64,000 nt of DNA from DATARN01 sp963851105. GTDB lineage: Bacteria; Actinomycetota; Acidimicrobiia; Acidimicrobiales; Palsa-688. Location of the stretch: positions 6,831 through 70,830 of the forward strand of contig CAWKNP010000013.1 of the NCBI GenBank assembly GCA_963851105.1. The letters are read 5' to 3'. Below, one piece after another: positions 1-8,595 of this stretch. Below the pieces are notes generated by a model. That model saw only the letters and a list, made by a program, of their open reading frames with translations. It did not search any database and was not told the DNA's origin. The position numbers and the translations under genes were made by a program. How positions within the stretch are numbered: position 1 is the first letter of the stretch; each line of letters starts with the position of its first letter.

Positions 1-820
1 TGCCGCCGGTCTGGCAGGTCGGGCAGTACTGCAACGATTTGCTGACGTAGGAAACCTCGCGGATGGTGTCACCACATTCTCCGCACGCCTGGCCGGTTCG
101 GCCGTGGACCCGCATGTTGTTCTTCTTGTCGGACTTGAGCCCCGAGGCGGGCAGGCCCGACGAGCGGGCGGCCGCCTCGCCGAGCACGCCGACGAGCGCC
201 GCGTGCAGCCGTTGCCGCTCGTCGTCGGTCAGCTTGGCCGCCGACTTGTACGGCGACAGCTTGGCCAGGTGCAGCGCCTCGTCGGAGTAGGCGTTGCCCA
301 CCCCGGCGAGCACCGACTGGTCGGTCAGTGCCGTCTTGAGGTGACCCGACCGCCCGGCGAGGGCGGCTGTCAGGTCGGCAACGTCGAACCCCGGGGCCAG
401 CGGATCGGGCCCCAGCCGCCCGATGCCGGGCACACTCTCGGGCGCCGTCACCACCCAGATGGCGAGGCGCTTCTCGGTACCCTGCTCGGTCACATCGAAG
501 CCCGACCCGCTGTCCAGAGTGACCCTCAGGGCGAGAGGCCCTTTTCCCAGCTTTGGCCGGGCGGTAGGCATCTCGTCGCGCCAGTGGACCCAGCCACCGC
601 GGCTCAGATGCATCATCACCCAGAGCCCGTCGAGGTCGATACCGAGATACTTGCCCCACCGCCGGGTTCCCACGATGGTGCGCCCCACCACCGCCGACAA
701 GGGCGGGTCGAAGGTCTTGAGCGCGGAGAAGGTGGCGAGGTCGGCCCGCACGATCACCTCACCCCCGGCCCGTTCGGCCACGAAGCGGGCGAGGGCTTCG
801 ACCTCGGGCAGCTCGGGCAT
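1..820 (-). CDS. Fpg/Nei family DNA glycosylase (3' end cut off by window edge)
   Basis: Base-excision repair glycosylase/AP lyase that removes oxidised bases from DNA. The protein begins MPELPEVE, the family signature in which Pro2 becomes the N-terminal nucleophile and Glu3 is catalytic. About 273 residues are visible. The C-terminus carries the zinc finger as two Cys-x2-Cys pairs (CGEC and CPTC, residues about 245-270), followed by QTGG, so only a few residues should be missing beyond position 1. The start at 820 lies 4 bp from the dUTPase stop codon, suggesting a two-gene transcript. Whether it is Fpg (8-oxoG) or an Nei-type enzyme cannot be settled from what I see. Confidence 0.9.
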   Translation of the reverse strand, partial: MPELPEVEALARFVAERAGGEVIVRADLATFSALKTFDPPLSAVVGRTIVGTRRWGKYLGIDLDGLWVMMHLSRGGWVHWRDEMPTARPKLGKGPLALRVTLDSGSGFDVTEQGTEKRLAIWVVTAPESVPGIGRLGPDPLAPGFDVADLTAALAGRSGHLKTALTDQSVLAGVGNAYSDEALHLAKLSPYKSAAKLTDDERQRLHAALVGVLGEAAARSSGLPASGLKSDKKNNMRVHGRTGQACGECGDTIREVSYVSKSLQYCPTCQTGG

Positions 821-824
821 CGGA

Positions 825-1262
825 CTACCGCCCCGTGTGGCCGAAGCCACCCCGATCCCGGGTCGACGCCGCCAGCTCGTCGGCCGGGGTGAAGACCGCC
901 TCGGAAACCGGTTGGATCACCAACTGGGCGATGCGGTCGCCTCGCTGGACCTCGTAGTCCGCGACCGGGTCGTGGTTGACGAGCAGCACCCGCAGCTCGT
1001 CGCGATAGCCGGCGTCGATGAGGCCCGGCGTGTTGAGCACCGTCACCCCGTGGCGCCAGGCGAGGCCGCTGCGCGGCAACACGAAGCCGGCGTAGCCCTC
1101 GGGGATCGCCACCGCCACCCCGGTGGGCACCAGGGCCCGGCCGCCGCCCGCCGCCAGCACGACACCCTCGCGAGCCGTGAGGTCGGCGCCCGCGTCGCCC
1201 GGCCGGGCGTACGACGGCAGCGGCTGGTCGGGATCGAGGCGGACGAGAGGGACCTCCAGCAC
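825..1262 (-). CDS. dut: dUTP diphosphatase (dUTPase)
   Basis: Hydrolyses dUTP to dUMP and pyrophosphate, keeping uracil out of DNA and supplying dTMP synthesis. At 145 residues it has the normal length for the trimeric family. All five motifs are visible in order: PGDAGADL (about 21-28), PRSGLA (about 63), GLIDAGYRDEL (about 79), RGDRIAQLV (about 107) and a C-terminal RGGFGHTGR arm that closes over the nucleotide. It is transcribed just upstream of the DNA glycosylase (4-bp gap) and divergently from oligoribonuclease. The pairing with a repair glycosylase fits a shared role in limiting uracil and damaged bases. Confidence 0.96.
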   Translation of the reverse strand: MLEVPLVRLDPDQPLPSYARPGDAGADLTAREGVVLAAGGGRALVPTGVAVAIPEGYAGFVLPRSGLAWRHGVTVLNTPGLIDAGYRDELRVLLVNHDPVADYEVQRGDRIAQLVIQPVSEAVFTPADELAASTRDRGGFGHTGR

Positions 1263-1333
1263 GGCGCCACGCTACCGGCAACCGCCTACCAGCGGGCGGG
1301 AAGGCCACGCACCGCAGCCGGTAAGGTCGCCCG

Positions 1334-1870
1334 ATGCTGGCGTGGATGGACCTCGAGATGACCGGTCTCGACCCCGCCACCAACACCATCGTCGAGATCG
1401 CCACCTTGCTCACCGACGACGAGCTCAACGTGGTGGCCGAGGGCCCCGATCTCGTCATCGCCACCGACCCCGCCGCCCTGGCCGCCATGAACGACGTGGT
1501 GCGGCACATGCACACCCGCTCCGGCCTGCTGGCGGCCATCGAGGCCTCGACGACCACCTTGGCCGACGCCGGCCAGGCCACGCTCGACTTCCTGCGCCAG
1601 CACATTCCTGAGGCCCGCAGCGTCCCGCTGTGCGGCAACTCGATCGGGACCGACCGCCGTTTCCTGGGCGCCTACCTCCCCGAGATCGACGAGTACCTCC
1701 ACTACCGATCGGTCGACGTGTCCACGGTGAAGGAGTTGGCCCGGCGCTGGTACCCCGACGCCTACACCGGCGCGCCCAAGAAGGAGGGCGGCCACCGGGC
1801 ATTGGAGGACATTCGGGAAAGCGTGGCCGAACTGGCCTACTACCGGCGCGCGGTATTCAAGAATCCGTAA
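1334..1870 (+). CDS. orn: Oligoribonuclease
   Basis: 3'-to-5' exonuclease that degrades 2-5 nt RNA fragments and linear dinucleotides such as pGpG to mononucleotides in the cytoplasm. The 178-residue length is typical. The DEDDh metal-binding residues are visible: Asp and Glu in WMDLEMTGL near the N-terminus, Asp in GNSIGTDRRFL at about 100, and His and Asp in HRALEDIRES at about 155-160. It is divergent from dut, with about 70 bp between the genes. Orn is common in Actinobacteria, which supports the host assignment. Confidence 0.96.
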   Translation: MLAWMDLEMTGLDPATNTIVEIATLLTDDELNVVAEGPDLVIATDPAALAAMNDVVRHMHTRSGLLAAIEASTTTLADAGQATLDFLRQHIPEARSVPLCGNSIGTDRRFLGAYLPEIDEYLHYRSVDVSTVKELARRWYPDAYTGAPKKEGGHRALEDIRESVAELAYYRRAVFKNP

Positions 1871-1949
1871 CGCAAATGGAACATGGTCTCCCCGAGGCGT
1901 GGCAAAATAGGTGGGCACCAAGACAGGTTGAAACAGGGAGGTTGGCCAT

Positions 1950-2258
1950 ATGAGCCGTTCCCAGGACGCCGTTGTCGATGACGCCACCACCAGGAGGCGC
2001 GCCAGTGCCCGGCAGGTCCGCCACGCTGCGCACATCCAGATGCAGACGATGATCCGCGACGAGGAGGCCTTGGAAGATTCGGTTCTCCCGGTCGTCTGTC
2101 ACGACGTCGGGCGCCACCCCTCGCCGAAGCCCCACACGTCGCGCCACCCCGAGACGCGAGGCGGCTTCAAGGTATGGAAGACACCGTTCTGGAAGCGGCG
2201 GACGCAGCTCCGGGCGGAGCGCAACGCCCGCGAGCGGCAGCTGTACGAAGCGGAATAG
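1950..2258 (+). CDS. Small basic hypothetical protein
   Basis: A 102-residue soluble protein rich in Arg, His and Glu, with no signal peptide or membrane segment. I do not recognise the family. The start ATG at 1950 follows a purine-rich Shine-Dalgarno sequence (GGGAGG, about 7-12 bp upstream), which favours a real gene. The C-terminal third (GFKVWKTPFWKRR, then an Arg/Glu-rich tail) looks helical and charged. It lies 79 bp after orn in the same direction and before a lipoprotein gene. No function is proposed. Confidence 0.6.
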   Translation: MSRSQDAVVDDATTRRRASARQVRHAAHIQMQTMIRDEEALEDSVLPVVCHDVGRHPSPKPHTSRHPETRGGFKVWKTPFWKRRTQLRAERNARERQLYEAE

Positions 2259-2307
2259 GACCGATCCGCCCCATCGGCTTCCGCCGCCTCGGTACGCTCC
2301 TGCGTTA

Positions 2308-2844
2308 GTGCGACCGAGACGGCTGCGGTTCTGGCAAACGCTCCTGGCGGTGGGCTTGGCGCTGGGCCTGGCGCTGGGCCTGGTCGCGTGCGGCGGTCCC
2401 GGCTCGTACAACGACGCCCTCGGCGCGGCGGCGCCGCCTGGCACCGAGCAGCCGTTCGCGGGGCGGGACCAGGTGATCGTTCCCGCCGCGCCGTTCGCGC
2501 CGGCTGCGCCCTTGGCGCCGGGCAGCCTGGTGCCCCCGGCGGGGCGCGGCCAGGCCAGCGCGTTCTGCCAGGATCTCGCCCAGATGCAGGACCTCGTGCC
2601 GTTGCTGCTGTCGCCTGATCAACGCAGCGCCGGGCTCAGCCAGGCCCGGGCCCTGATCGACCACCTGGCCACCGATGCCCCCGCCGAGATCCGGCCCGCG
2701 GCGGCGGCGCTCGCCCAGGCCGTCGATCGCATCGCCACCGATCTCGGTACCACCCCGCCCAATGTGGCGGACGTGGCCGCCGCCGTGGCCAGCGTGCAGC
2801 AAGCCCTGGGCCAAGTCCGGCAGTTCGCCGCCACGCGCTGCTGA
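2308..2844 (+). CDS. Putative secreted lipoprotein
   Basis: The protein is 178 residues from a GTG start. The N-terminus has a basic patch (RPRRLR), a hydrophobic Leu/Ala/Gly stretch and a lipobox LVAC with the lipidated Cys near residue 28, so it should be exported and anchored to the outer face of the membrane. A Pro/Ala-rich linker (about 35-85) precedes an Ala/Leu-rich helical region with a Cys near the middle and one at the C-terminus (TRC). I recognise no enzyme motif. A cell-surface role is inferred from the signal alone. Confidence 0.7.
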   Translation: MRPRRLRFWQTLLAVGLALGLALGLVACGGPGSYNDALGAAAPPGTEQPFAGRDQVIVPAAPFAPAAPLAPGSLVPPAGRGQASAFCQDLAQMQDLVPLLLSPDQRSAGLSQARALIDHLATDAPAEIRPAAAALAQAVDRIATDLGTTPPNVADVAAAVASVQQALGQVRQFAATRC

Positions 2845-2991
2845 CCGCTGCGGGCCGCGGTGCCCGGCGGCGGAACGCCGCTGGCAGCCGCAGCAGCCAC
2901 CCGGGGGCGAGAAAAAAACTTGCGGATTCAGGTATCAGGCGGCGGTCACCCCTCTCTATATACGCAGTATGCCTACCGGAGGTGACTGCTG

Positions 2992-3675
2992 ATGCCAGCC
3001 CTGATCGCCGAGGCAAGCGACCGCCGTTCGGTCGTCTCCGTGGACGCTGCCGAGCAAACGATCTCTGTCCTCATCGTCGCCCAGGATCCCGCTTCCCACG
3101 CCGCCCTCGAGCGCAAGCTGTTCGCCATCACCGACGTCACGGTGCTGACCCCAACCGCCCGGCGCCATCCCGACGTGGCCGTCGTGGTGGCGGACTCCGT
3201 CGACGCCGAGGTGCTCGGGTGGATCCGTACCATCCGGCGCCACAGCCTTTCGCGCATCGTGGTGGTAGTGGGAAGCGTCGGCGCGACGGCGGCCGCGGCG
3301 GCGGCAGATGCGGGCGCCAACGGCGTCCTCCCCCGCGCCCTCGCCGACGGCCCTCGCCTCGCTTGGGTGATCCGCAAGGTCCGCCACGGCGACTCCGTGA
3401 CCCTCGTCGTGGCCGAGGAGATCGCGACCCGGGAACCGGACGTTGCCCAGCCGCCTCAGCCGCCCCCAGCCGAGAAAGGATCGCCCATGGTGAGCGACCG
3501 CGACCGAGAAGTACTCCGCCTCCTGGCCGAGGGCTGTGACACCACCGAGATCGCCCGGGCCCTGGCCTACTCCGAGCCGACGATCAAAAACGCCATCCAG
3601 CGGTTGTTCGACCAGTTGAAGGCCAAGAACCGACCCCACGCCGTGGCCCTGGCCCTACGGTCGGGGATCATCTAG
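2992..3675 (+). CDS. LuxR-family regulator with degenerate receiver domain
   Basis: A 227-residue NarL/FixJ-type architecture: a receiver-like domain (about 24-145), a Pro-rich linker (about 146-160) and a LuxR helix-turn-helix (about 163-227, with SDRDREVLRLLAEG and the recognition region EPTIKNAIQRLF). The receiver looks inactive as a phospho-switch. The acidic pair usually seen as VDDH reads VAQD, and the Lys of the usual LLK segment is replaced in GVLPRAL. An Asp remains near the phosphoacceptor position (VVVADS). It probably binds DNA without classical phosphorelay control. An A-rich stretch and TATATA occur 30-80 bp upstream. No histidine kinase is adjacent. Confidence 0.82.
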   Translation: MPALIAEASDRRSVVSVDAAEQTISVLIVAQDPASHAALERKLFAITDVTVLTPTARRHPDVAVVVADSVDAEVLGWIRTIRRHSLSRIVVVVGSVGATAAAAAADAGANGVLPRALADGPRLAWVIRKVRHGDSVTLVVAEEIATREPDVAQPPQPPPAEKGSPMVSDRDREVLRLLAEGCDTTEIARALAYSEPTIKNAIQRLFDQLKAKNRPHAVALALRSGII

Positions 3676-3719
3676 CGCACCTTCTTGGGCCCAAGCTCGG
3701 GGCTCGGCGCGGCGGCCTC

Positions 3720-4748
3720 CTAAGCGATCCACTCCTTCATCCTGGCGACCAGCCCGGCCGCGTCGGCGTCGAAGGGGATCACGTTGAGCACGGTGACACC
3801 GGAGTCCTTGAACGCCGCGATGCGGTCCTTCACGTACCCCTCGGATCCCACCAGCGTCGTCTTCTCGAGCAGTTCCGCGGGCACCGCGGCCGCCGCCTCC
3901 TCCTTGTGGCCCGCCAGGTACAGATCCTGGATCCGCGCCGCTTCCTCCTCGAAGCCATAGCGCTGCACCAGCGAGTTGTAGAAGTTCTTTCCCCGGGCGC
4001 CCATCCCCCCGACGTAGAGCGCCACCGCCGGGCGGGCCAGGTCACGCAGGCTTTCCACATCGTCGCCGACCGCCAGCAAGCCCCCGGCGCACACCTCCAG
4101 CGGCCCGAGCGCCGGGGACCGCCTGGCCGTGCCTTTGGCCAGCGCCGGCCCCCACACCCGGTCGGCCAGCTCGGGGACATAAAGGATCGGCAACCAGCCG
4201 TCGGCCACTTCGGCGGTCATCTCGACGTTCTTGGGCCCGAGCGACGCCACCCAGATCGGGATGGACGGGCGCTCGGGACGGGTGAGCAGCTTGAGGGGCT
4301 TGCCGAGACCAGTTCCCCGCTCCGGGGGCAGCGGCAGCTGGTAGATACCGTCGTTGGTAAGGGTCTCCCGGAGCCAGATCCGCCGGCAGATGTCGATGAT
4401 CTCCCGGGTCCGTTCGAGCGGCCGGTCGTACGCCACCCCGTGCCACCCCTCGATGACCTGGGGGCCGGACGCTCCGAGACCGAGGATCATGCGGCCGCCG
4501 GAGAGCGAATCGATGCCCGCCGCGGTCTGCGCCAGCAACGCCGGCGTCCGCGAGTAGATCGGCAGGATGCCGGCACCGATCTCGATGCGCTCGGTGCGCG
4601 CCGCCAGGAAGCCCATCTGGCTCGGTGCATCGAAGCCATACGCCTCCGCCACCCACACGATGTCGGCGCCCGCCTTCTCGAAGGCCACGGCCTGATCGGC
4701 GGCGTCGCGGGCGTTGGCGGCGTAGTTCAGCGGTATTCCGAGGCGCAT
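3720..4748 (-). CDS. LLM-class (F420/flavin-dependent) oxidoreductase
   Basis: A luciferase-like monooxygenase-fold oxidoreductase, 342 residues from the ATG at 4748 (MRLGIPLNYA). In Actinobacteria, members of this group often use coenzyme F420. Family features include the TIM-barrel start, TERIEIGAGILPIYSRTP (about 51-68), SGGRMILGLGASGPQV and the WVASLGPKNVEM segment. A longer in-frame start exists at 4838, but it adds 30 low-homology residues and would overlap the divergent aldo-keto reductase promoter. The substrate cannot be told. The divergent neighbour is another redox enzyme, so the pair may share a pathway (inference). Confidence 0.88.
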   Translation of the reverse strand: MRLGIPLNYAANARDAADQAVAFEKAGADIVWVAEAYGFDAPSQMGFLAARTERIEIGAGILPIYSRTPALLAQTAAGIDSLSGGRMILGLGASGPQVIEGWHGVAYDRPLERTREIIDICRRIWLRETLTNDGIYQLPLPPERGTGLGKPLKLLTRPERPSIPIWVASLGPKNVEMTAEVADGWLPILYVPELADRVWGPALAKGTARRSPALGPLEVCAGGLLAVGDDVESLRDLARPAVALYVGGMGARGKNFYNSLVQRYGFEEEAARIQDLYLAGHKEEAAAAVPAELLEKTTLVGSEGYVKDRIAAFKDSGVTVLNVIPFDADAAGLVARMKEWIA

Positions 4749-4842
4749 GCCGGGGCCTTCCCTCATCGGCGGCGTTGGTCCGACCACCGTACCCCGGGGT
4801 TGCCGGAAGTCATTGGCCGGGGGCGCGCTTAGCGTCAATGAG

Positions 4843-5865
4843 GTGGACTACCGCACACTGGGCCGCACCGGCCTCAAGGTCAGCCCGTTCTGCCTCGGCG
4901 CCATGATGTTCGGCGCCTGGGGCAACCGGGATCACGACGAATCCGTCGCCATCATCCACCGGGCCCTGGCAGCGGGGATCAACTTCATCGACACCGCCGA
5001 CGTCTACTCCGCCGGGGAGTCCGAGGAGATCGTGGGCCGGGCGGTCGCCGGCCGGCGCGATGACCTCGTCATCGCCACCAAATGCCACGCCGCCATGGGC
5101 GAGGACCCGAACCATCAGGGCAACTCGCGGCGCTGGATCATGAAGGCCTGCGACGATTCGCTGCGGCGCCTCGGCACCGACTGGATCGACATCTACCAGA
5201 TCCACCGCCCCGACCCGTTCACCGACATCGACGAGACGCTCGGCGCGCTGACCGACCTGGTGCGGGCGGGCAAGGTCCGCTACCTCGGGAGCTCGACGTT
5301 TCCCGCCGACGCCATTGTCGAGGCCCAGTGGACCGCCGAGCGCCGGGGCCGGGAGCGCTTCGTCTGCGAGCAGCCCCCGTACTCCATCCTGGCCCGGGCC
5401 ATCGAGGCCGATGTCCTGCCCCGCTGCCAGCAGTATGGGATGGGCGTCATCCCGTGGAGCCCTCTGGCCGGCGGCTGGCTCTCCGGCAAGTACCGGAAGG
5501 GTCAGGAGACCCCGACGTCCGGTCGCGCCGGCCGTATCCCTGGCCGCTACGACCTGTCATTGCCCGAGAACCAGCACAAGCTCGAGGTCGTCGAGCAACT
5601 GGCGCTACTGGCCGGCGAGGCCGGCATGACCCTGATCGAGGTGGCCCTGGCGTTCGTCCTCGAGCATCCGGCGGTCACCGCCGCCATCATCGGGCCCCGG
5701 ACCATGGAACAGCTCGAGGACCAGTTGCACGCCGCCGACGTCAGACTCGACGTCGGCATCCTCGACGCCGTCGACCGCATCGTGGCGCCCGGCACCACCC
5801 TCAACGCCGCCGACGCCGGCTGGAAGACGCCCTGGCTCGATGCCCGGTGGCGCCGGCGCCGTTAG
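4843..5865 (+). CDS. Aldo/keto reductase
   Basis: NAD(P)H-dependent carbonyl reductase, 340 residues from GTG 4843 (VDYRTLGRTGLKVS, the standard family N-terminus). The catalytic tetrad is in place: Asp and Tyr in DTADVYS, Lys in IATKCH and His in QIHRPD. The C-terminal cofactor region VTAAIIGPRTMEQLEDQL is also typical. An ATG at 4838 is out of frame, which decides for GTG. The gene is divergent from an LLM oxidoreductase with 94 bp between the starts, probably holding both promoters. The specific substrate is unknown. Confidence 0.92.
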   Translation: MDYRTLGRTGLKVSPFCLGAMMFGAWGNRDHDESVAIIHRALAAGINFIDTADVYSAGESEEIVGRAVAGRRDDLVIATKCHAAMGEDPNHQGNSRRWIMKACDDSLRRLGTDWIDIYQIHRPDPFTDIDETLGALTDLVRAGKVRYLGSSTFPADAIVEAQWTAERRGRERFVCEQPPYSILARAIEADVLPRCQQYGMGVIPWSPLAGGWLSGKYRKGQETPTSGRAGRIPGRYDLSLPENQHKLEVVEQLALLAGEAGMTLIEVALAFVLEHPAVTAAIIGPRTMEQLEDQLHAADVRLDVGILDAVDRIVAPGTTLNAADAGWKTPWLDARWRRRR

Positions 5866-5874
5866 CGTGTTCGC

Positions 5875-6339
5875 TCAGTAGCCGCCGCCCAGCTTGGAGT
5901 GATCCCAGGAGGCGACCTTGGTCGCCTTCACCGTGATGGCGACGCGCTTGGCGCCCGTCTTCTCCAAGACGCCCTGGGAAAAGGGGTCTAACTCCTCGCC
6001 ACCTCGCGCCCCGAACAGGACCGCCTCGCCGACTCGCATCACGTAGTCGCGGTCGTCGGAGAGTTCGCCGACGCCCATGATCGACACGCCCCGGAGCTCC
6101 TCGTAGCGCTCCCCCGTCTCGATCAGGCAGGCGATCTTCGGTGCCCGCCGGAGGTTGGCGGCCTTCTGCGACTTGGCGTAGGTCCACATCACGATGTCGC
6201 CCGCGATCAGGCCGTACCACATGGCCACCAGGTGGGGCATGCCGTCGGGGTTCACCGTGGCCACCTGGGTGGTGCGCCCCGCGGCCAGGAACGTGGCCAC
6301 CTCATCGTCGGTCATGCGTATCTGGTCGCGTCGACTCAT
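5875..6339 (-). CDS. PPOX-class (pyridoxamine oxidase-fold) F420/FMN-binding protein
   Basis: A 154-residue split-barrel protein of the pyridoxamine 5'-phosphate oxidase-like superfamily. Actinobacterial members of this size are often F420- or flavin-dependent reductases. Visible features are RTTQVATVNPDGMPHLVAMWY (about 22-42), SQKAANLRRAPKIACLIE (about 57-74) and the strand GVSIMGVGELSDD. It is convergent with the aldo/keto reductase (9-bp gap between stops). The start at 6339 is chosen over Met9 because the basic N-terminus is common in the family. The reaction cannot be assigned. Confidence 0.83.
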   Translation of the reverse strand: MSRRDQIRMTDDEVATFLAAGRTTQVATVNPDGMPHLVAMWYGLIAGDIVMWTYAKSQKAANLRRAPKIACLIETGERYEELRGVSIMGVGELSDDRDYVMRVGEAVLFGARGGEELDPFSQGVLEKTGAKRVAITVKATKVASWDHSKLGGGY

Positions 6340-6376
6340 GGGACCGGTTGTAGCACTGCTGCTTTATGGTGACGTC

Positions 6377-6811
6377 GTGTCTGCACCTTCCGCCCCGAGG
6401 GCGACCGCGTCGATTCCTCGCATGCTGGCCCGGGGCATCACACGGCGCTGCCCCCGGTGTGGGTCCCGGCGGCTGTTCCGCCACTGGTTCAAGATGATGG
6501 ATCGTTGCCCCGGTTGCGGCTACCTCTTCGCCCGGGAGGAGGGTTCCTTTCTCGGCGCCTTCGTGATCAACTTCGCCATCACGATCGCCGGGCTCGGGAT
6601 CGTCATGGCCGTCCTCATCGCCGTGCTGGCCGGCGGCGGCTCGAGCGGCACCATCGCCACGGTGGCCATCTCGGCGATCGCGGTGGCGGTGATCCTGCCG
6701 ATCGTGTGCTACCCGTTCTCCAAGACGCTGTGGACGGCGATCGACCTGGCCATGCACCGGGGCGAGACGTGGGCGGGCCCTGGCGAGGCGCCGTCGGTGC
6801 CGGAGGGGTAG
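6377..6811 (+). CDS. DUF983-like zinc-ribbon membrane protein
   Basis: Small membrane protein, 144 residues from GTG 6377 (an internal ATG at 6422 is possible). It has a zinc ribbon of two CPxCG knuckles (CPRCG and CPGCG, about residues 25-46), then RCPGCGYLFAREEGSFLGA, and two strongly hydrophobic segments (about 62-85 and 91-112). This matches the DUF983 family, whose function is not established. It is divergent from the PPOX gene. The zinc knuckles may sense metal or redox state or bind a partner (inference). Confidence 0.75.
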   Translation: MSAPSAPRATASIPRMLARGITRRCPRCGSRRLFRHWFKMMDRCPGCGYLFAREEGSFLGAFVINFAITIAGLGIVMAVLIAVLAGGGSSGTIATVAISAIAVAVILPIVCYPFSKTLWTAIDLAMHRGETWAGPGEAPSVPEG

Positions 6812-6852
6812 CGCGCCAAGGGCGCCCAGCCCTTGGCTCTTCACCGCATCGG

Positions 6853-7603
6853 CTACTCGACGGTGAGGGCGGCAGAAGCCAAGACTGTGCCCTGCGCCGA
6901 CAACCAGACGTGCACCAAGTCCTCTGATGTCTGGCTGGCCACAGAAATGTCATGGGAACGATCGATCGGTTCCCGGTATTCGAGCTCGGCGCGCACGAGG
7001 CGGCCGTCGACGCCGATGCGGTCGAGCTCGTCTTCTACTGCCGCCCACATCACCGCGTTGTTGACATGGCCCAGCACGTCGAAATCGGTGACCCGTAGCG
7101 GCCACCGCCGCGGCGTCGGCATGGCCGACGACGCACCCGGAGCGACGGGGTGGTTCAGCCGGGAGCTCACGACGCGCCCGTCGACCGCCTCGCCGTACAT
7201 CGTCCAGAAATGCTCGGGGAGGCGCGCCGGTCGCATCGTCTTCACATTGACGCACACCCACAGCGACGCCGACTCCACGATCGGCTCCCCCGCCACCGAG
7301 ATGGTGGTGCGGCGCTCGGCCCAGCGCGCTCCGCTGCCCGACGCCCAGGTCATCAGGTCGAGTCGCTCGTTGACCCGGGGTCGCCGTTGGAGACCGATGA
7401 TGGTCTTGCGCACCAACCAGAAGAGGTCGGTCTGGATGCCCGCGTCGCGGCCGTCGTCAGTACGCGATGTCCTGGAGGTAGCGGGCGATGGCGTCGAGAC
7501 GGGCCTCGCCCGACGGCAGCACGTCTCCCAGGCGGACGAGGCACGACGTCGAATAGCGCCGGCCGGGGCCGGGGGGAACCAGGCCCAGCCCGCTCGCCGT
7601 CAT
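6853..7603 (-). pseudogene. Acyl-ACP thioesterase, frame broken by one base
   Basis: Hot-dog-fold thioesterase that would release fatty acids from acyl carrier protein. Frame 1 starts at ATG 7603 (MTASGLGLVPPG) and reads through a conserved block ending LQDIAY. One extra base near 7459 then creates a TGA. Removing it gives DDGRDAG and joins the downstream frame, whose conserved parts include FWLVRKTIIGLQRRP and the second hot-dog domain DFDVLGHVNNAVMW. The repaired product is about 249 residues, a normal length, with no other damage. I think a sequence error is more likely than a real pseudogene. Confidence 0.78.
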
Positions 7604-7640
7604 GGCGCGCCACCGTAGCCAAGCCGCCCGCCCGATCCGC

Positions 7641-8549
7641 TCAACTCGTGAGGAATGCCGTCAACCGCCGTGCCAGCTCGACTGGCTGGTCCCCCTGGAT
7701 GCTGTGGCCGGCGTCGGCCACCACTTCGACTCGGGCGCCCGGCCGGCGGTGCCCAAGCTCGGCGACGTCCTCGTCGGAAACGACCCGGGAACGGGCGCCG
7801 CGCACGAGCAGCAGGGGCATCGCCAGCCCGCCAACCGCGGCCCACACATCCCCGAAACCGTCGGTCGGCGCCCGCCCGCGCGGCCGGGCGATGGCGGGAT
7901 CCCAGCGCCATGTCCACGACCCGTCGGCCGATTCCCGGGCGTTGTGGATGACGCCGCGTCGCAACGACGGCAACGACCGCGTCGGGTTGTACGCCACGGT
8001 CCGGTCGAGCATCTCCTGGAAGCTCCCAAAGCGCTCGGGGCCGGAGGCAAAGGCCAGGATCGGTTCCGCCTTGGCGGAATCGGTGCCCGGTGTGATGTCG
8101 ATCAGGGCCAACCGGGAGACCAGATCGGGCCGGCGCGCCGCCACGCAGGCCGCGGTGAGGCCGCCGAGCGACATGCCCACCACCAGGCGGGTGACAGGCG
8201 CCAGCTGCTGCAGCGCCGCCGCCACGTCGGCGGCCATGGTTGCCGGACGGTAGTCCCCGTCCTCGCGCCAGCCGGAATGACCGTGGCCGGGAAGGTCGAC
8301 GGCGACCAGCGGGCAATCGAGGGCCAGGGCAACGGTGTCCCAGGTGTGGGCGTTCTGGGCGCCACCGTGGATCAGGACGAGCTCCGGTGGCTCCCGGCCC
8401 CACACGAGCGCGCTCACCGCTCGCCCGGCTGCGACCTCGACCGCCGTCCTGCGCACCGCCGGGGGGCCCGACCAACCGAGACCCGCCTCGGCGGCATTTT
8501 CCGCCAGCAGCCGGAACTCGTCGCCCTCGGCTTCCGCCCCGCCGGCCAT
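7641..8549 (-). CDS. Alpha/beta hydrolase
   Basis: A 302-residue alpha/beta-hydrolase-fold enzyme. The oxyanion-hole region is ELVLIHGGAQNAHTWD and the nucleophile elbow is GMSLGG (Ser). Asp candidates lie in the late strand region, and the catalytic His is in DAGHSIQGDQP near the C-terminus, followed by the usual short helix. The start ATG 8549 (MAGGAEAEGDEF) is preferred over an upstream start at 8651 that reads Pro/Arg-rich junk. It lies 46 bp downstream of the helicase and 37 bp upstream of the thioesterase, all on the minus strand, so an operon is likely. Substrate unknown. Confidence 0.87.
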   Translation of the reverse strand: MAGGAEAEGDEFRLLAENAAEAGLGWSGPPAVRRTAVEVAAGRAVSALVWGREPPELVLIHGGAQNAHTWDTVALALDCPLVAVDLPGHGHSGWREDGDYRPATMAADVAAALQQLAPVTRLVVGMSLGGLTAACVAARRPDLVSRLALIDITPGTDSAKAEPILAFASGPERFGSFQEMLDRTVAYNPTRSLPSLRRGVIHNARESADGSWTWRWDPAIARPRGRAPTDGFGDVWAAVGGLAMPLLLVRGARSRVVSDEDVAELGHRRPGARVEVVADAGHSIQGDQPVELARRLTAFLTS

Positions 8550-8595
8550 CGTCACCGCCGCCCCTTCCCCGCGGCTTCTGCCCTGCCGGCCGTCG

